Shown: positions 26,958 through 36,317, counted from the stretch's first letter. The stretch is 64,000 bases of DNA from an uncultured Fibrobacter sp. (GCF_947166265.1 NZ_CAMVDO010000012.1:1-64000), one strand, 5' to 3'. Numbers and translations are program-made. The notes: a model not told the origin generated them from the letters alone.

Positions 26958-27787
26958 GAGCCTCCCTTCAAAATCCGTGCATTTCTACTTTGGATCAGGT
27001 TCACCAAGAATAGCGTTACGAATGAGGCTACAAGCATTACAAGCGCAATGGTTGTCGCACTGGCGTAATCGTATTCCTGTAATTCCGACATAATGATGAG
27101 CGGCACGATTTCTGTTTCGAACGGCTTGTTGCCCGCGATAAAAACCACACTGCCGTATTCACCTAGGCAGCGCCCGAAGGCAAGCCCGAATCCTGTTAAA
27201 GCGGCAGGAACAATTTCCGGGAAAACAATTTTCCAAAAGATTCGGCTGCGAGATGCCCCTAGCACGCCTGCGGCTTCTTCGTAAGCGGGGTCCAGTTTTT
27301 CGAGTACCGGCTGCACCGCACGAACCACGAACGGAATGCCGATAAACACTAATGCCACTGTAATGCCTACCTGCGTAAACGCAATCTTTATGCCGAACTT
27401 TGCAAAGAATCCGCCCACAAGCCCAGTGTCGGCTGTAAGAGCAGTAAGTGCGATGCCCGCCACTGCAGTCGGCAAGGCGAACGGGAGTTCTATCATGCCG
27501 TCAACCAGGCGCTTGAGCGGAAAACTGTACTTTACCAGCACCCACGCCAACACAATGCCCATTACCGCATTAATCAGCGATGCCACAAATGCCGTCACGA
27601 AGCTCACGCGAAAACTAGACAACACTCTATCGCGCGTAATTGTCGCGATAATTTCGTCAAGGCTCATGTGGGCCGTGAATACCACTAGCGATGCAAGCGG
27701 AATAAGCACCACGATGCTCAAGATGGCAAGCGTGATGCCTGTAGTCAGGCCGAAGCCTGGTATGACACTTCTATTCGTTCTTTTCAT
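26954..27787 (-). CDS. cysT: Sulfate ABC transporter permease CysT
   Basis: A 277-residue permease of six membrane segments, partner of CysW. The family stretch LGEYGSVVFIAGN near 220 and the loop EEAAGVLGASRSRIFWKIVFP are present. The start abuts the sbp stop directly, and the end overlaps cysW by 4 nt, so translation of the transporter genes is coupled. Confidence 0.93.
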   Translation of the reverse strand: MKRTNRSVIPGFGLTTGITLAILSIVVLIPLASLVVFTAHMSLDEIIATITRDRVLSSFRVSFVTAFVASLINAVMGIVLAWVLVKYSFPLKRLVDGMIELPFALPTAVAGIALTALTADTGLVGGFFAKFGIKIAFTQVGITVALVFIGIPFVVRAVQPVLEKLDPAYEEAAGVLGASRSRIFWKIVFPEIVPAALTGFGLAFGRCLGEYGSVVFIAGNKPFETEIVPLIIMSELQEYDYASATTIALVMLVASFVTLFLVNLIQSRNARILKGGS

Positions 27788-28834
27788 TTACTTCTTTTCG
27801 TAAATCTGGTCAAAGATGCCGCCGTTGGAGAAGTGCGTGCCCTGAGCCTTGTCCCAACCGCCGAAGTAGCTGATGTCAATCAGGTTCACGTTTTGGTCGA
27901 ATTCCTTGTACTGGTCAAGAATAGCCTTGTTGGAAGGACGGTAGTGATTCTTGGCGGCAATGTGTTGGCCTTCATCGCTGTAGAGGAAGTTCAGGTATTC
28001 GGTGGCAAGTTCGCGGGTGCCGCGCTTGTCGACCACCTTGTCCACGATTGCGACAGAAGGTTCGGCCAAGATACTCACGCTAGGAATGACGATTTCGTAG
28101 TCGTTAGGATAATCCTTGAGCGAAAGGAAGGCTTCGTTTTCCCAGGCGAGCAAAACATCGCCCTGGCCATTTTCGATGAAGGTTGTCGTAGATCCGCGAG
28201 CGCCGGAGGCGAGTACGAGAACATTCTTGTAAAGCTTCTTCACGAATTCCTTGACCTTGGCTTCGTCGCCATTGTACTGCTTTTCGGCCCAAGCCCAAGC
28301 GGCAAGGTAGTTCCAGCGTGCGCCGCCAGAGGTTTTCGGGTTCGGCGTGATGACTCCGATGCCGTCCTTCACGAGATCGCCCCAGTCCTTAAGGTTCTTC
28401 GGGTTACCCTTGCGAACCAAGAACACGATGGTCGATGTGTAAGGAGCGCTATTCAGCGGGAATTCCTTGACCCAGCCATCTTCGATAAGGCCTGCGTCGC
28501 GTACGGCGTTCACGTCGTATTCGAGGGCGAGTGTCACCACGTCGGCTTCAAGGCCGTTGGCCACTTCAAGGGCCTGCTTGCCGGAACCGCCATGGGACTG
28601 GGTGATTTCCACATCCTTGCCGGTCTTTTCTTTCCAGTGCTTTGCGAAAACTTCGTTGTAGTTGGCGTAGAGTTCGCGGGTCGGATCGTAAGACACGTTG
28701 GTAAGAGTCTGCTTTTCAACCTTGGCAGAAGATTCGCTTTTCTTTTCGTCAGAAGAAGAGCATGCGCTAAAGCCAATAGTTCCTGCAATCAGGAGAGTTG
28801 CCGCAACGGCGGACTTGACAAAATTCTGATTCAT
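27788..28834 (-). CDS. sbp: Sulfate-binding lipoprotein
   Basis: A 348-residue periplasmic sulfate-binding protein of the Sbp/CysP family. A signal peptide ends in FSAC, so it should be a lipoprotein. Family stretches are [16 protein letters not shown] near 48 and [10 protein letters not shown] near 85, where the sulfate oxygens are bound, plus [12 protein letters not shown]. First gene of the sulfate import operon, with a standard sulfur-regulon promoter 64 nt upstream of the ATG. Sulfate versus thiosulfate preference cannot be told. Confidence 0.93.
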   Translation of the reverse strand: MNQNFVKSAVAATLLIAGTIGFSACSSSDEKKSESSAKVEKQTLTNVSYDPTRELYANYNEVFAKHWKEKTGKDVEITQSHGGSGKQALEVANGLEADVVTLALEYDVNAVRDAGLIEDGWVKEFPLNSAPYTSTIVFLVRKGNPKNLKDWGDLVKDGIGVITPNPKTSGGARWNYLAAWAWAEKQYNGDEAKVKEFVKKLYKNVLVLASGARGSTTTFIENGQGDVLLAWENEAFLSLKDYPNDYEIVIPSVSILAEPSVAIVDKVVDKRGTRELATEYLNFLYSDEGQHIAAKNHYRPSNKAILDQYKEFDQNVNLIDISYFGGWDKAQGTHFSNGGIFDQIYEKK

Positions 28835-28897
28835 TCTTATACCTCGCTTGTTTATGTTTTTTTGTTTGTTGATTTTATTTGTTTTTTTGTGCGCCGA

Positions 28898-28967
28898 AAT
28901 ATAGAACTGGAAAAATCATCTGTCCAATACTTTGTTTTTATGCGGATTTATAGATTTTTCTTATCGG
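28898..28967 (-). promoter_or_regulatory. Sulfur-regulon promoter (standard 70-bp layout)
   Basis: Minus strand: CCGAT-N11-ATAAA dyad (28967-28947), TTGGAC (28927-28922), 18-bp spacer, TATATT (28903-28898). It drives sbp-cysTWA. Confidence 0.8.
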
Positions 28968-29078
28968 AAAACACGATGGACATAATTTTCATTTTAAAGG
29001 TCGTCACGAAGAAGCGAAAAAAATGTCCTCGACACTTGGCTGCGTCGGGGACATTCGGCTTTTATGGCTTTATCGGTT

Positions 29079-29489
29079 TTATTCAATAACAAGGCCTTCG
29101 TTCGTGGCGTTGTCGCCTTCGATATGGAAGGAATTCAATACCGGATTTTCGCGGTCCATGAGCGAAAGAATTAAGTAGCTTGCCGATGAATCGTAAGCCA
29201 GGCGCTTGTCTTCTTGCGACGGGCGTGACGGCGATTCCGGATGAGAATGCCAGTTGCCCAGCGGTTTCAGCCCCTTGGCGCGAATATCCTTGATGGCGGC
29301 CAAGTGTTCCTTGGGGTCAAGCGAAAAATGCTCGTTGGAATGGTCGATGTTTGTAAGCAGATACACTTCGCGAATCACCTTTCCTTCGGCAGTCACTTCA
29401 CCCGCAACCAGACCGCAGGCTTCTTCCGGCAAGTTCTTTTCCGCATGCGCCAGGATTTTTTCGTAGTTGTCCTTTGAAATGGAAATCAT
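29079..29489 (-). CDS. JAMM metalloprotease, HcyD/Mec+-like
   Basis: A 136-residue zinc protease of the JAMM (MPN) family. The ligands are visible: Glu22/23, H81 and H83 in HSHPESPS, S91 and D94, matching HxHx7Sx2D. Such proteases trim the C-terminus of ThiS-like sulfur carriers or release cysteine from them. It is the last gene of an operon with TusA, a ThiS-type carrier ending Gly-Gly-Cys and an E1 enzyme, which is the arrangement of the HcyS-HcyF-HcyD route of Wolinella. It should remove the terminal Cys to expose Gly-Gly. Confidence 0.85.
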   Translation of the reverse strand: MISISKDNYEKILAHAEKNLPEEACGLVAGEVTAEGKVIREVYLLTNIDHSNEHFSLDPKEHLAAIKDIRAKGLKPLGNWHSHPESPSRPSQEDKRLAYDSSASYLILSLMDRENPVLNSFHIEGDNATNEGLVIE

Positions 29490-29498
29490 GCGTACCGC

Positions 29499-30308
29499 CT
29501 AGTGTTTGAGATCGCAAACAGCCTGTTCGTAGTCAATGAGCTTGGTGATGGTCGGGTGCGTGCCGCAAACGGCGCAGTCTTCGGTATGGCTCGGGAGTTT
29601 TACCTTGCGGAATTCCATGGTGAGCGCATTGTAGGTGAGCAAGTAACCTGTAAGCAAGTTGCCCACGCCCAAAATGTACTTGACGGCTTCCATTGCCTGA
29701 AGGCTACCAATCACGCCTCCCATCGCGCCAATGACGCCCGCCTGCTTACAAGTCGGCACCGCATCTTTCGGAGGGGGTTCCTTGAATACGCAGCGGTAGC
29801 AAGGTCCCTGGCCCGGAACGTATGTCATCAGCTGGCCCTGGAAGCGGATGATTCCCGCATGGGAGAATGGTTTCTTTGCCATGACGCAGGCGTCATTGAT
29901 GAGGAACTTCGCCGGGAAATTGTCGGTCCCGTCGATGATGAAATCGTAATCCTTGATGAGGTCGAGGATGTTGTCGCTCGTGACGAAGGTATGGTAAGTA
30001 ATCACCTTCACGTCAGGGTTCATCGCTTCCATGGTTTCCTTCGCGGATTGTACCTTGGGTTTACCCACATCCTGCGTGGCGTGTATTATCTGGCGCTGCA
30101 AATTCGAAAGGTCAACCACATCGGCATCTACAATGCCGATGGTGCCCACACCTGCGGCGGCAAGGTACATGGCGACAGGAGCGCCAAGGCCTCCCGCACC
30201 AATCACGAGAACCTTCGCGTTCAAGAGCTTTTTCTGGCCCTTGGCTCCCACCTCTTTTAGGATAATGTGGCGCGAGTAGCGTTCAAGCTGTTCGTTGGTA
30301 AAAGCCAT
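29499..30308 (-). CDS. ThiF/MoeB-family E1 adenylating enzyme, HcyF-like
   Basis: A 269-residue E1-like enzyme that adenylates the C-terminal glycine of a sulfur-carrier protein. The nucleotide site VIGAGGLGAPVA is at about 35-46, DADVVDLSNLQRQ follows, and the zinc site is formed by CYRC (about 173) and CAVC (about 246). A candidate catalytic Cys is in VPTCKQAG. The start overlaps the carrier gene stop by 1 nt, so the carrier and its activating enzyme are coupled. No rhodanese domain is fused here, in contrast to the paralogue at 34797. Confidence 0.88.
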   Translation of the reverse strand: MAFTNEQLERYSRHIILKEVGAKGQKKLLNAKVLVIGAGGLGAPVAMYLAAAGVGTIGIVDADVVDLSNLQRQIIHATQDVGKPKVQSAKETMEAMNPDVKVITYHTFVTSDNILDLIKDYDFIIDGTDNFPAKFLINDACVMAKKPFSHAGIIRFQGQLMTYVPGQGPCYRCVFKEPPPKDAVPTCKQAGVIGAMGGVIGSLQAMEAVKYILGVGNLLTGYLLTYNALTMEFRKVKLPSHTEDCAVCGTHPTITKLIDYEQAVCDLKH

Positions 30309-30514
30309 TAGCAGCCGCCTCCCATAAAGTAGAGGAATTCTACGTTATCGCCGTCCTTGAGCACCGCTTTATTGAATGCTCCATTTTCGATAAATTCCTC
30401 GTTTACAGAAACAGTAACATAGAGCGGATTGTCTACCTTTTCGGCTTCAATCAATTCTGCGACAGTAAGGCCTTCTTTATATTCTTTCTTGTTTCCAGCA
30501 ACGGTAATAAACAT
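30308..30514 (-). CDS. ThiS-family sulfur carrier ending Gly-Gly-Gly-Cys (HcyS-like)
   Basis: A 68-residue ubiquitin-fold carrier. It ends FMGGGC followed by a stop, so the reactive Gly-Gly is capped by one Cys. Normal ThiS ends Gly-Gly; in Wolinella the homocysteine carrier HcyS has one extra residue that the JAMM protease HcyD removes before activation. The same gene set (carrier, E1, JAMM) follows here. After trimming, adenylation and sulfur transfer, its thiocarboxylate would feed O-acetylhomoserine sulfhydrylase. No thiG or thiazole genes are near, which argues against thiamine synthesis. Confidence 0.85.
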   Translation of the reverse strand: MFITVAGNKKEYKEGLTVAELIEAEKVDNPLYVTVSVNEEFIENGAFNKAVLKDGDNVEFLYFMGGGC

Positions 30515-30527
30515 TTTAACTCCTTGG

Positions 30528-30773
30528 TTATTCGCCGACTTTCTTTACGATGAGCGTGTAGGTTCCATCTTGGTTGTCGTCGAGTTTGAGAATTTCGTGA
30601 CCTTCTTCCTTGATGCTGCGCGGCACATTTTGCACCGGCTCGCCATCATTCAAGCGGACAGAAAGAATCTGGCCTTCGTCAAGTTCTTCCAGGGCGACCT
30701 TCGCCTTCACGAAAGTGGTCGGGCACACGACATCGGTAATGTCGATGGTATCGTCAATTTTAAAATCTGCCAT
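30528..30773 (-). CDS. TusA-family sulfur-transfer protein
   Basis: An 81-residue TusA-like protein. The active Cys is in DVVCPTTFVKAK near residue 17, a CP-x-P-type motif in which the second Pro is changed to Thr-Phe (CPTTF). TusA proteins relay persulfide sulfur from desulfurases or rhodaneses. It is the first gene of the carrier operon with its own standard promoter, so it is a candidate sulfur donor to the downstream ThiS-like protein. Confidence 0.85.
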   Translation of the reverse strand: MADFKIDDTIDITDVVCPTTFVKAKVALEELDEGQILSVRLNDGEPVQNVPRSIKEEGHEILKLDDNQDGTYTLIVKKVGE

Positions 30774-30812
30774 TGTTTGTTTCTCCGTACATTATTGTTT
30801 AATTCTTGCCCA

Positions 30813-30882
30813 AATATAGAACGGCTTTTTGCCCCTGTCCAATACTATCTTTTTATGCAGAATTATCAGTTTTTCCTATAGT
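30813..30882 (-). promoter_or_regulatory. Sulfur-regulon promoter (standard 70-bp layout)
   Basis: Minus strand: ACTAT-N11-ATAAT dyad (30882-30862), TTGGAC (30842-30837), 18-bp spacer, TATATT (30818-30813). It drives the tusA-carrier-E1-JAMM operon. Confidence 0.8.
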
Positions 30883-30924
30883 AGTTTCAATCCGAATACC
30901 GAAATCCGAACTCCTAATTCTGAA

Positions 30925-31884
30925 TTAAATAATATAGTACCACACGTCGCTTTGCTTGAGTTCTTCAGTTTTGTGCGTTTTGTCGGTAGACACATAATCC
31001 ATTTCAAGATTTTTCATGCTTACGCGGGTGTTTGCACCTACGGAGCTTGTGATAAATGCATTGCCGCCAATGACTGCATTTTCGCCCACGATAGTGTCTC
31101 CGCCGAGAATGGATGCCCCTGCGTAAATAGTGACATTGTCTTGAATGGTGGGGTGGCGTTTTTTACCGGAAAGCTTTTGGCCACCTCTTGTCGAAAGTGC
31201 GCCCAAGGTTACGCCCTGATAAATTTTCACGTTTTTGCCGATAACGGCGGTTTCGCCAATCACAATGCCCGTGCCGTGATCGATAAAGAAATACTTGCCA
31301 ATGGTTGCACCAGGGTGAATGTCGATGCCCGTTTTGGAATGAGCATATTCGGTCATAAGACGAGGAAGCACAGGCACATGTAAAAGATAAAGTTCATGAG
31401 CAATACGGTAAATCGTTGTCGCCATAAGGCCAGGGTAAGCAAGAATGATTTCGTCAAGGCAGCCGGCAGCAGGGTCACCGTCGTAAGCGGCGTGCAAATC
31501 GGTTTCCAGAAATTCGCGGACCTGCGGAATATTCGCGAAGAATTCCTTGCAAATACGGTAGCTTTCAATCTTGCGTTCTTCCGATGTCATTGTGCCACGC
31601 AGTTTGCAATAATCCAAAGCGATCGCTACCTGCTTGTGAAGGTGGTAGAATGTATCTTCGATAATGACCGCGAAACTGTTTTTTGGATTGTATATCTTAT
31701 GTGTGCGGTCCCTGAAATGCCCGGGATAAACCACCCTGATCAAGTTCTGTAAAATTGACTGGATCTCGGCCTGGTCGGGTCGATTATAAATATCGATATT
31801 GTCAATATGCTTATTGCCGTTGTAATCGTCGAAAATAGTTTGTACGGCTTTTGCTACTTCAGATTCTTGGATAAGTTCGTGCAT
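30925..31884 (-). CDS. cysE: Serine O-acetyltransferase
   Basis: A 319-residue serine acetyltransferase that makes O-acetylserine for cysteine synthesis. The left-handed beta-helix repeats run from about GIDIHPGATIGKYFFIDHGT (catalytic His/Asp region) to the end, with GVTLGALSTRGGQ in the active site. The N-terminal helical domain is long, about 180 residues, as in EpsC-type enzymes. It lies downstream of the encapsulin and cysteine desulfurase genes, a known partner in Family 2A encapsulin loci. It ends in WYYII rather than the regulatory Ile tail of the enteric enzyme, though the final Ile is kept. Confidence 0.92.
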   Translation of the reverse strand: MHELIQESEVAKAVQTIFDDYNGNKHIDNIDIYNRPDQAEIQSILQNLIRVVYPGHFRDRTHKIYNPKNSFAVIIEDTFYHLHKQVAIALDYCKLRGTMTSEERKIESYRICKEFFANIPQVREFLETDLHAAYDGDPAAGCLDEIILAYPGLMATTIYRIAHELYLLHVPVLPRLMTEYAHSKTGIDIHPGATIGKYFFIDHGTGIVIGETAVIGKNVKIYQGVTLGALSTRGGQKLSGKKRHPTIQDNVTIYAGASILGGDTIVGENAVIGGNAFITSSVGANTRVSMKNLEMDYVSTDKTHKTEELKQSDVWYYII

Positions 31885-31912
31885 AAGTGTGTGTGATGTA
31901 AGGGATAATTTT

Positions 31913-32006
31913 AGACGAAAGACGAGAGACGAAAGACGAGAGAAAAGATTTGTTTAAACATCTCTAGTCTCTCGTCTGTAGGTGCGAAGCGCCGTTCTTT
32001 CGTCTA
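31913..32006. repeat. Tandem 14-mer with long inverted partner
   Basis: AGACGAAAGACGAG occurs twice in tandem (31913-31940), and AGTCTCTCGTCT (31966-31977) and CTTTCGTCT (31998-32006) can pair with it. It fills the gap between the desulfurase stop and cysE and may act as a terminator or mRNA-processing hairpin. Confidence 0.55.
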
Positions 32007-32008
32007 AC

Positions 32009-33754
32009 CTACGCGAACGTCTTCAGCGCCCTCACGAGTGCGTCGATGTCGTCCGGAGAGTTGTACAGCGCAAGCGTCGGGCGAACGGTTGTTTCGTAAC
32101 CGAAATGCCTGAGCACCGGCTGTGCGCAGTGGTGACCTGTACGCACGGCAACACCGTAGGCGTCGAGCCTCTTGCCCACTTCTTCGTCGGAATAACCGTC
32201 GAGTTTGAAGGCGAGAGCAGAAGCCTTGTTGAGTGCCGTACCTACAAGGTGCAGACCCTTGACGGTCTTCAGTTCCTTGAGGCCATACTGCAACAGTTCA
32301 TGTTCCCAGCGGAATACGCAGGGCATCCCGATTTCGGAGAGGTACTGGAGAGCGGCACCCAAGCCAACAGCGTCGGCGATGCTTCCGGTTCCTGCCTCGA
32401 ACTTGTTCGGGATTCCGTTGTAGATGGTGCGTTCGAAGGTCACGTCGGCAATCATGTTGCCGCCGCCGTGGTACGGGCGAGCCGCTTCGAGCAATTCCTT
32501 CTTGCCGTAAACGACACCGATACCGGTCGGGGCAAACACCTTGTGTCCGGAGAACACGAAGAAGTCTGCGTCGAGGGCGGAAACATTCACCGGAATGTGC
32601 GCGATAGACTGTGCGCCGTCAATGAGGATTCTCACGCCGTGCCTGTGGGCAATGGCGATGAGTTCTTCAATCGGGGTCACGGTTCCGAGCACGTTCGAAA
32701 CATGCGTCACAGAAACGAACTTGGTGCGCTTCGTGAATAGCGCCTCGTAATCGTGCAGCTTGAGCTGGCCGGTGGAATCGCAGGGGATCACCTTGATGAT
32801 TGCGCCTGTTTCTTCGGCAATGAGCTGCCATGGCACGATGTTGGCGTGATGTTCCAGGATAGAGACGATGATTTCATCGCCCGGCTGGAGGGTCGGCTTC
32901 ACGTAAGCATTCGCAACTAGGTTGATTGCCTCGGTGGTACCGCGCACGAATACGATTTCCTGCGAAGACGGAGCCCCGATAAAGTCGCGCACGATGTTAC
33001 GGGCGTTTTCGTAGGCATCCGTCGATACGGCCGCGAGCGTATGGGCACCACGGTGCACGTTGGAGTTCTCGTTTTCGTAGTAGTACTTGAGGCGATCAAT
33101 CACCACTTGCGGGCGTTGCGTCGTAGCACCGTTATCGAGCCAGACAAGCGGATGGCCGTTGACTTGCTTCGAAAGAATCGGGAAGTCGGCGCGAATCTGT
33201 GCAAGCGTCTTGGAACCGATGCGGATCGATTCGTTGCGGGAATTGGAGCCGCTATTTGCGTTGCCGGCCTTGTTCACGGAATCGCCGCCGAGAGATGTCG
33301 GAGCGTCTATCGGACGAGCGTTCTGTGCAGCCTGCGTCTTGGACACGACCTTCGGGGAGTAACCCTGTGCCGGTGCGGGAGCCGCCGGAACATCGCCGAA
33401 CTGCGACACAAATTCCGCTTCGGGAACCGCAGGGGCTTCCACGGAATTGAGCCAGGTATCGGTGGAATTGCCGCCGTAGGCAAACGGTGCCGAAGAGGTC
33501 GGCTGGTCGCCATAGGTCGCAAACGGATGTTCCCAGTCGAATGCAGGAGTCTGGCTAATGGCTGCTGCCCCTTGGGCGGCACTCACTCCCTGAGCTGCAG
33601 AAGCGTTCTGCACTTCGGGTGCCGCGGGAGTTGCAGCATAAGCACTGTCCGTCAGGTCGGGAAAGTACTCATTTGCCAATTGCTCCAGTTCAGCCGCATT
33701 GGGAACTCCGGCGAGTTCTTCCAGCGATCTGGTATCTGGATTATTCGTAGTCAT
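32009..33754 (-). CDS. Cysteine desulfurase with disordered N-terminal encapsulin-targeting region
   Basis: A 581-residue SufS-type PLP cysteine desulfurase. The catalytic domain begins near residue 180; the PLP lysine is K405 in FSGHKVFAP and the persulfide Cys is C543 in TGHHCAQP. The first about 180 residues are rich in Ala, Pro, Gln and Ser and look disordered, with short islands such as SLEELAGVP and FDWEHPFATYGD. This long tail is the known cargo-loading region of Family 2A encapsulin desulfurases. ATG 33754 overlaps the shell gene by 14 nt. It converts cysteine to alanine and supplies sulfane sulfur inside the shell. Confidence 0.9.
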   Translation of the reverse strand: MTTNNPDTRSLEELAGVPNAAELEQLANEYFPDLTDSAYAATPAAPEVQNASAAQGVSAAQGAAAISQTPAFDWEHPFATYGDQPTSSAPFAYGGNSTDTWLNSVEAPAVPEAEFVSQFGDVPAAPAPAQGYSPKVVSKTQAAQNARPIDAPTSLGGDSVNKAGNANSGSNSRNESIRIGSKTLAQIRADFPILSKQVNGHPLVWLDNGATTQRPQVVIDRLKYYYENENSNVHRGAHTLAAVSTDAYENARNIVRDFIGAPSSQEIVFVRGTTEAINLVANAYVKPTLQPGDEIIVSILEHHANIVPWQLIAEETGAIIKVIPCDSTGQLKLHDYEALFTKRTKFVSVTHVSNVLGTVTPIEELIAIAHRHGVRILIDGAQSIAHIPVNVSALDADFFVFSGHKVFAPTGIGVVYGKKELLEAARPYHGGGNMIADVTFERTIYNGIPNKFEAGTGSIADAVGLGAALQYLSEIGMPCVFRWEHELLQYGLKELKTVKGLHLVGTALNKASALAFKLDGYSDEEVGKRLDAYGVAVRTGHHCAQPVLRHFGYETTVRPTLALYNSPDDIDALVRALKTFA

Positions 33755-34706
33755 AGTATTCGCCAACCTCTACATCTTCAAGGACTGCAATAGCGTCGTC
33801 GGCAAGAATAGCCGCAGAGCAGTACAGGGAAAGCAGGTAAGAAGCGACGCCCTTGTTGTCGATGCCGCGGAAACGCACGGAGAGACCGCGAGAATGTTCA
33901 TTCTTAAGACCTGCCTGGAAAAGTCCAATCACGCCGCGCTTGGCTTCGCCAGTACGCACGAGCAGGATGTTGGTCTTGCCGCCCTGGGACTTCGGATTCT
34001 TGAGGCCGTCTACAAGGAGCTTGTCGGTCGGGACCAGAGGAATACCGCGCCAGGTGAGGAACTTGCCGCCGGCAATGTCAATGACAACGGGCGGCACACC
34101 GCGGCGGGTACATTCGCGTTCGAATGCGGCAATGGCACGCGGGTGGGCGAGGAAGAAAGACGGTTCCTTCCAAACCTTCGAAATGAGTTCGTCGAGATCG
34201 TCCGGAGTCGGGCGGCCGTCATCGCGACGCGGCTGAATGCGCTGGGAATCGGCGATGTTCTTCAACAGACCGTAATCGTCGTTGTTAATGAGCTGGCTTT
34301 CCTGACGTTCGCGGAGCGATTCGATAGCGAGACCGAGCTGTTCCTGAACCTGGTCATATGGAGAGCTGTAAACATCTTCAATCGCCGTGTTCACGTTGAT
34401 AATCGTGGAGATGGAGCTCAACTTGTATTCGCGCGGTTCGGTTTCGTATTCAACGTAGCCTTCCGGAATAATGTCGGTTTTCTTGGTCTGGCTGCAAAGA
34501 ACATCGAGCGGGGTTTCGCCTTCTACGACCTTGTTCACGCGGAACAGGCCAGTTTCCAGGCCCTTGAATTCAAGGAACTTGGTCAGCCACTTCGGAGTGA
34601 GGGCACCGTATTGTGGCTTGGTCTTAGTGACGTTAGCAAGGTTATAGGCGGCCTTTGCACCAAGTGCATTGATGCCGACTTTTTTATCAGTAGTTTCATT
34701 TGCCAT
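33741..34706 (-). CDS. Family 2A encapsulin shell protein
   Basis: A 321-residue HK97-fold shell protein of the SrpI/Family 2A type. Diagnostic stretches are NLANVTKTKPQ near the start, PTPDDLDEL and FFLAHPRAIAAFERE in the middle, FLTWRGIPLVP, and the C-terminal VLEDVEVGEYYDYE. It assembles into a closed protein cage with the desulfurase encoded next as cargo; in the studied Family 2A system the cage stores sulfur. ATG 34706 follows GAGAGG by 8 nt. It lies 90 nt after the MoaD-E1-rhodanese gene and is followed by cysE, so sulfur handling genes flank it on both sides. Confidence 0.93.
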   Translation of the reverse strand: MANETTDKKVGINALGAKAAYNLANVTKTKPQYGALTPKWLTKFLEFKGLETGLFRVNKVVEGETPLDVLCSQTKKTDIIPEGYVEYETEPREYKLSSISTIINVNTAIEDVYSSPYDQVQEQLGLAIESLRERQESQLINNDDYGLLKNIADSQRIQPRRDDGRPTPDDLDELISKVWKEPSFFLAHPRAIAAFERECTRRGVPPVVIDIAGGKFLTWRGIPLVPTDKLLVDGLKNPKSQGGKTNILLVRTGEAKRGVIGLFQAGLKNEHSRGLSVRFRGIDNKGVASYLLSLYCSAAILADDAIAVLEDVEVGEYYDYE

Positions 34707-34796
34707 TTTGAGTACCTCTCTTGTTGTATGTGGCAAGTTGTTCTTGTTGTGATTTTACCTATAGATTTTATAGGAAAACAAATAAAAAAAAACTTA

Positions 34797-36275
34797 TTAC
34801 AGCCATGCTCCTTCATGCGAGAACATGATGTCTTTAATGGCGTCGATACCGCCTTTCAAATTGTAAAGAGGACCGGTGTAACCTGCTTCGCGCAAAGTGT
34901 TGATGGCAAGAACGCTGCGCTTGCCTTGCTTGCAGATGACGATGGTGTCCTTATTCGGATCTAGTTCCTTTTGCCTGCGGGCAAGCTGACCGATGGGAAT
35001 CACAATGGCATTCGGGAAACGCAGAACCGCCCGCTCGTGGGGCTCGCGAACATCGATAATTGTCATCGGGTCGCTGTTTTCAATCTTCCTTGCGAGTTCT
35101 TCGGGCGTAAAGCCCTCCACCGGGATTTCATTTTCGGTCTTGAGCCCGCAAAGTTCATCGTAATCGATTTCTTCGATATCGGTAATGGTGTGTCTGTTTC
35201 CGCAAATGGGACAGTCTCTGCTGCGATCTACCTTTAGAATTCTTGATGTCAAATAAAGGCTGTCAATATGCAACAGTTTCCCATTCAAATGTTCGCCGAT
35301 GCCTAGAATCAATTTAAGCGCTTCGTTTGCCTGGATGCTTCCCACAATGCCCGGAAGCGGGCTAATGGCGCCGCCTTCGGAACAGGAGGGAATGAGCCCT
35401 GCCGGCGGGGGCGACGGGTATTGGCATCGGTAGCACGGGCCACCGTCCAGATTGAAAATACCCACCTGACCTTCGAACTGATAAATCGCTCCGAACACGA
35501 CAGGAATACCGTGCAGCGCACAGGCGTCATTAATCAAGTAGCGGGTCTTGTAGTTGTCGGAGCAGTCGACCACCAAATCGTAACCATCAATCTGTTCAAG
35601 AATGTTCGACGCATTAAGTTGCTCTTTTTCGGCAATAAATTCAATGTTCTTGTTGATGTTTTTTACCTTGTCTCTGGCAGAGGCAACTTTTGGACGCTTG
35701 AGATCGCGAGAACCATAAAGTACCTGACTTTGCAAGTTTTCCAGCGATACATCGTTAAAATCGACGACTTTAATGGTTCCGACTCCTGCCGCGGCAAGGT
35801 ACTGGATTACCGCAGAACCGAGCGCGCCTGCACCCGCGACAAGGACTTTGGATGCCTTGATGCGCTTTTGCCCTTTCACGCCAATTTCTTTAAGCATCAA
35901 GTGCTTGCCGAATCGTTCCACTTCGCTGTCGTCGAAAGATACGCTTTTGCGGCGTTCATCCGAAATAAGGCTTTCGACAGCATGGTTTTTGGACTCTTCT
36001 ATTGGTGCGCCACCGGCGATGGCTGGTAATAGCAGAATCTCGGTGTCGGCGGGTAGTTCTGCATCCCAAAGGGTGTCGATTACCAGCTTTTTGCCGTTGA
36101 TATAAACTTGTATGAAATCCCTGAGTTTTTTGTTTTCGTCGTAAAACACATTTTGTGCTTCGGGATGCATATCCAAGAGAATGGCGAAAGCCTTTCTGAT
36201 ACAGCTTGCAGGAATTTCAACTTGGGGTGTTCCCCCAAGAAACTTTCTAAGTGTTGCAGATATGTATATTTTCAC
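34797..36275 (-). CDS. MoaD-like / E1 (MoeB) / rhodanese fusion protein
   Basis: A 492-residue three-domain protein. Residues 1-89 are a MoaD/ThiS ubiquitin-fold domain that ends with Gly88-Gly89 inside the chain (PAIAGGAPI). Residues about 110-370 are an E1 adenylating domain with VAGAGALGS at 146-154, zinc Cys C281, C284, C355, C358 and candidate catalytic C298. Residues about 385-492 are a rhodanese with active C448 (ICKQGKRS). Because the Gly-Gly is not at a C-terminus, a cut after it is needed; a JAMM protease gene lies just upstream. It has its own standard promoter and a G11 run in its 5' leader. Confidence 0.9.
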   Translation of the reverse strand: MKIYISATLRKFLGGTPQVEIPASCIRKAFAILLDMHPEAQNVFYDENKKLRDFIQVYINGKKLVIDTLWDAELPADTEILLLPAIAGGAPIEESKNHAVESLISDERRKSVSFDDSEVERFGKHLMLKEIGVKGQKRIKASKVLVAGAGALGSAVIQYLAAAGVGTIKVVDFNDVSLENLQSQVLYGSRDLKRPKVASARDKVKNINKNIEFIAEKEQLNASNILEQIDGYDLVVDCSDNYKTRYLINDACALHGIPVVFGAIYQFEGQVGIFNLDGGPCYRCQYPSPPPAGLIPSCSEGGAISPLPGIVGSIQANEALKLILGIGEHLNGKLLHIDSLYLTSRILKVDRSRDCPICGNRHTITDIEEIDYDELCGLKTENEIPVEGFTPEELARKIENSDPMTIIDVREPHERAVLRFPNAIVIPIGQLARRQKELDPNKDTIVICKQGKRSVLAINTLREAGYTGPLYNLKGGIDAIKDIMFSHEGAWL

Positions 36276-36317
36276 TTTACTCTCCGTACGTTAAAAGTGC
36301 GTATTGCGCAAAAAAAT

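Noticed and set aside
30308-30514. Thiamine biosynthesis ThiS
   Set aside because: Capped C-terminus, JAMM partner and lack of thiG/thiH favour the homocysteine route.
33741-34706. Phage capsid protein
   Set aside because: The HK97-fold protein carries encapsulin Family 2A motifs and has a desulfurase cargo gene; no phage genes are near.
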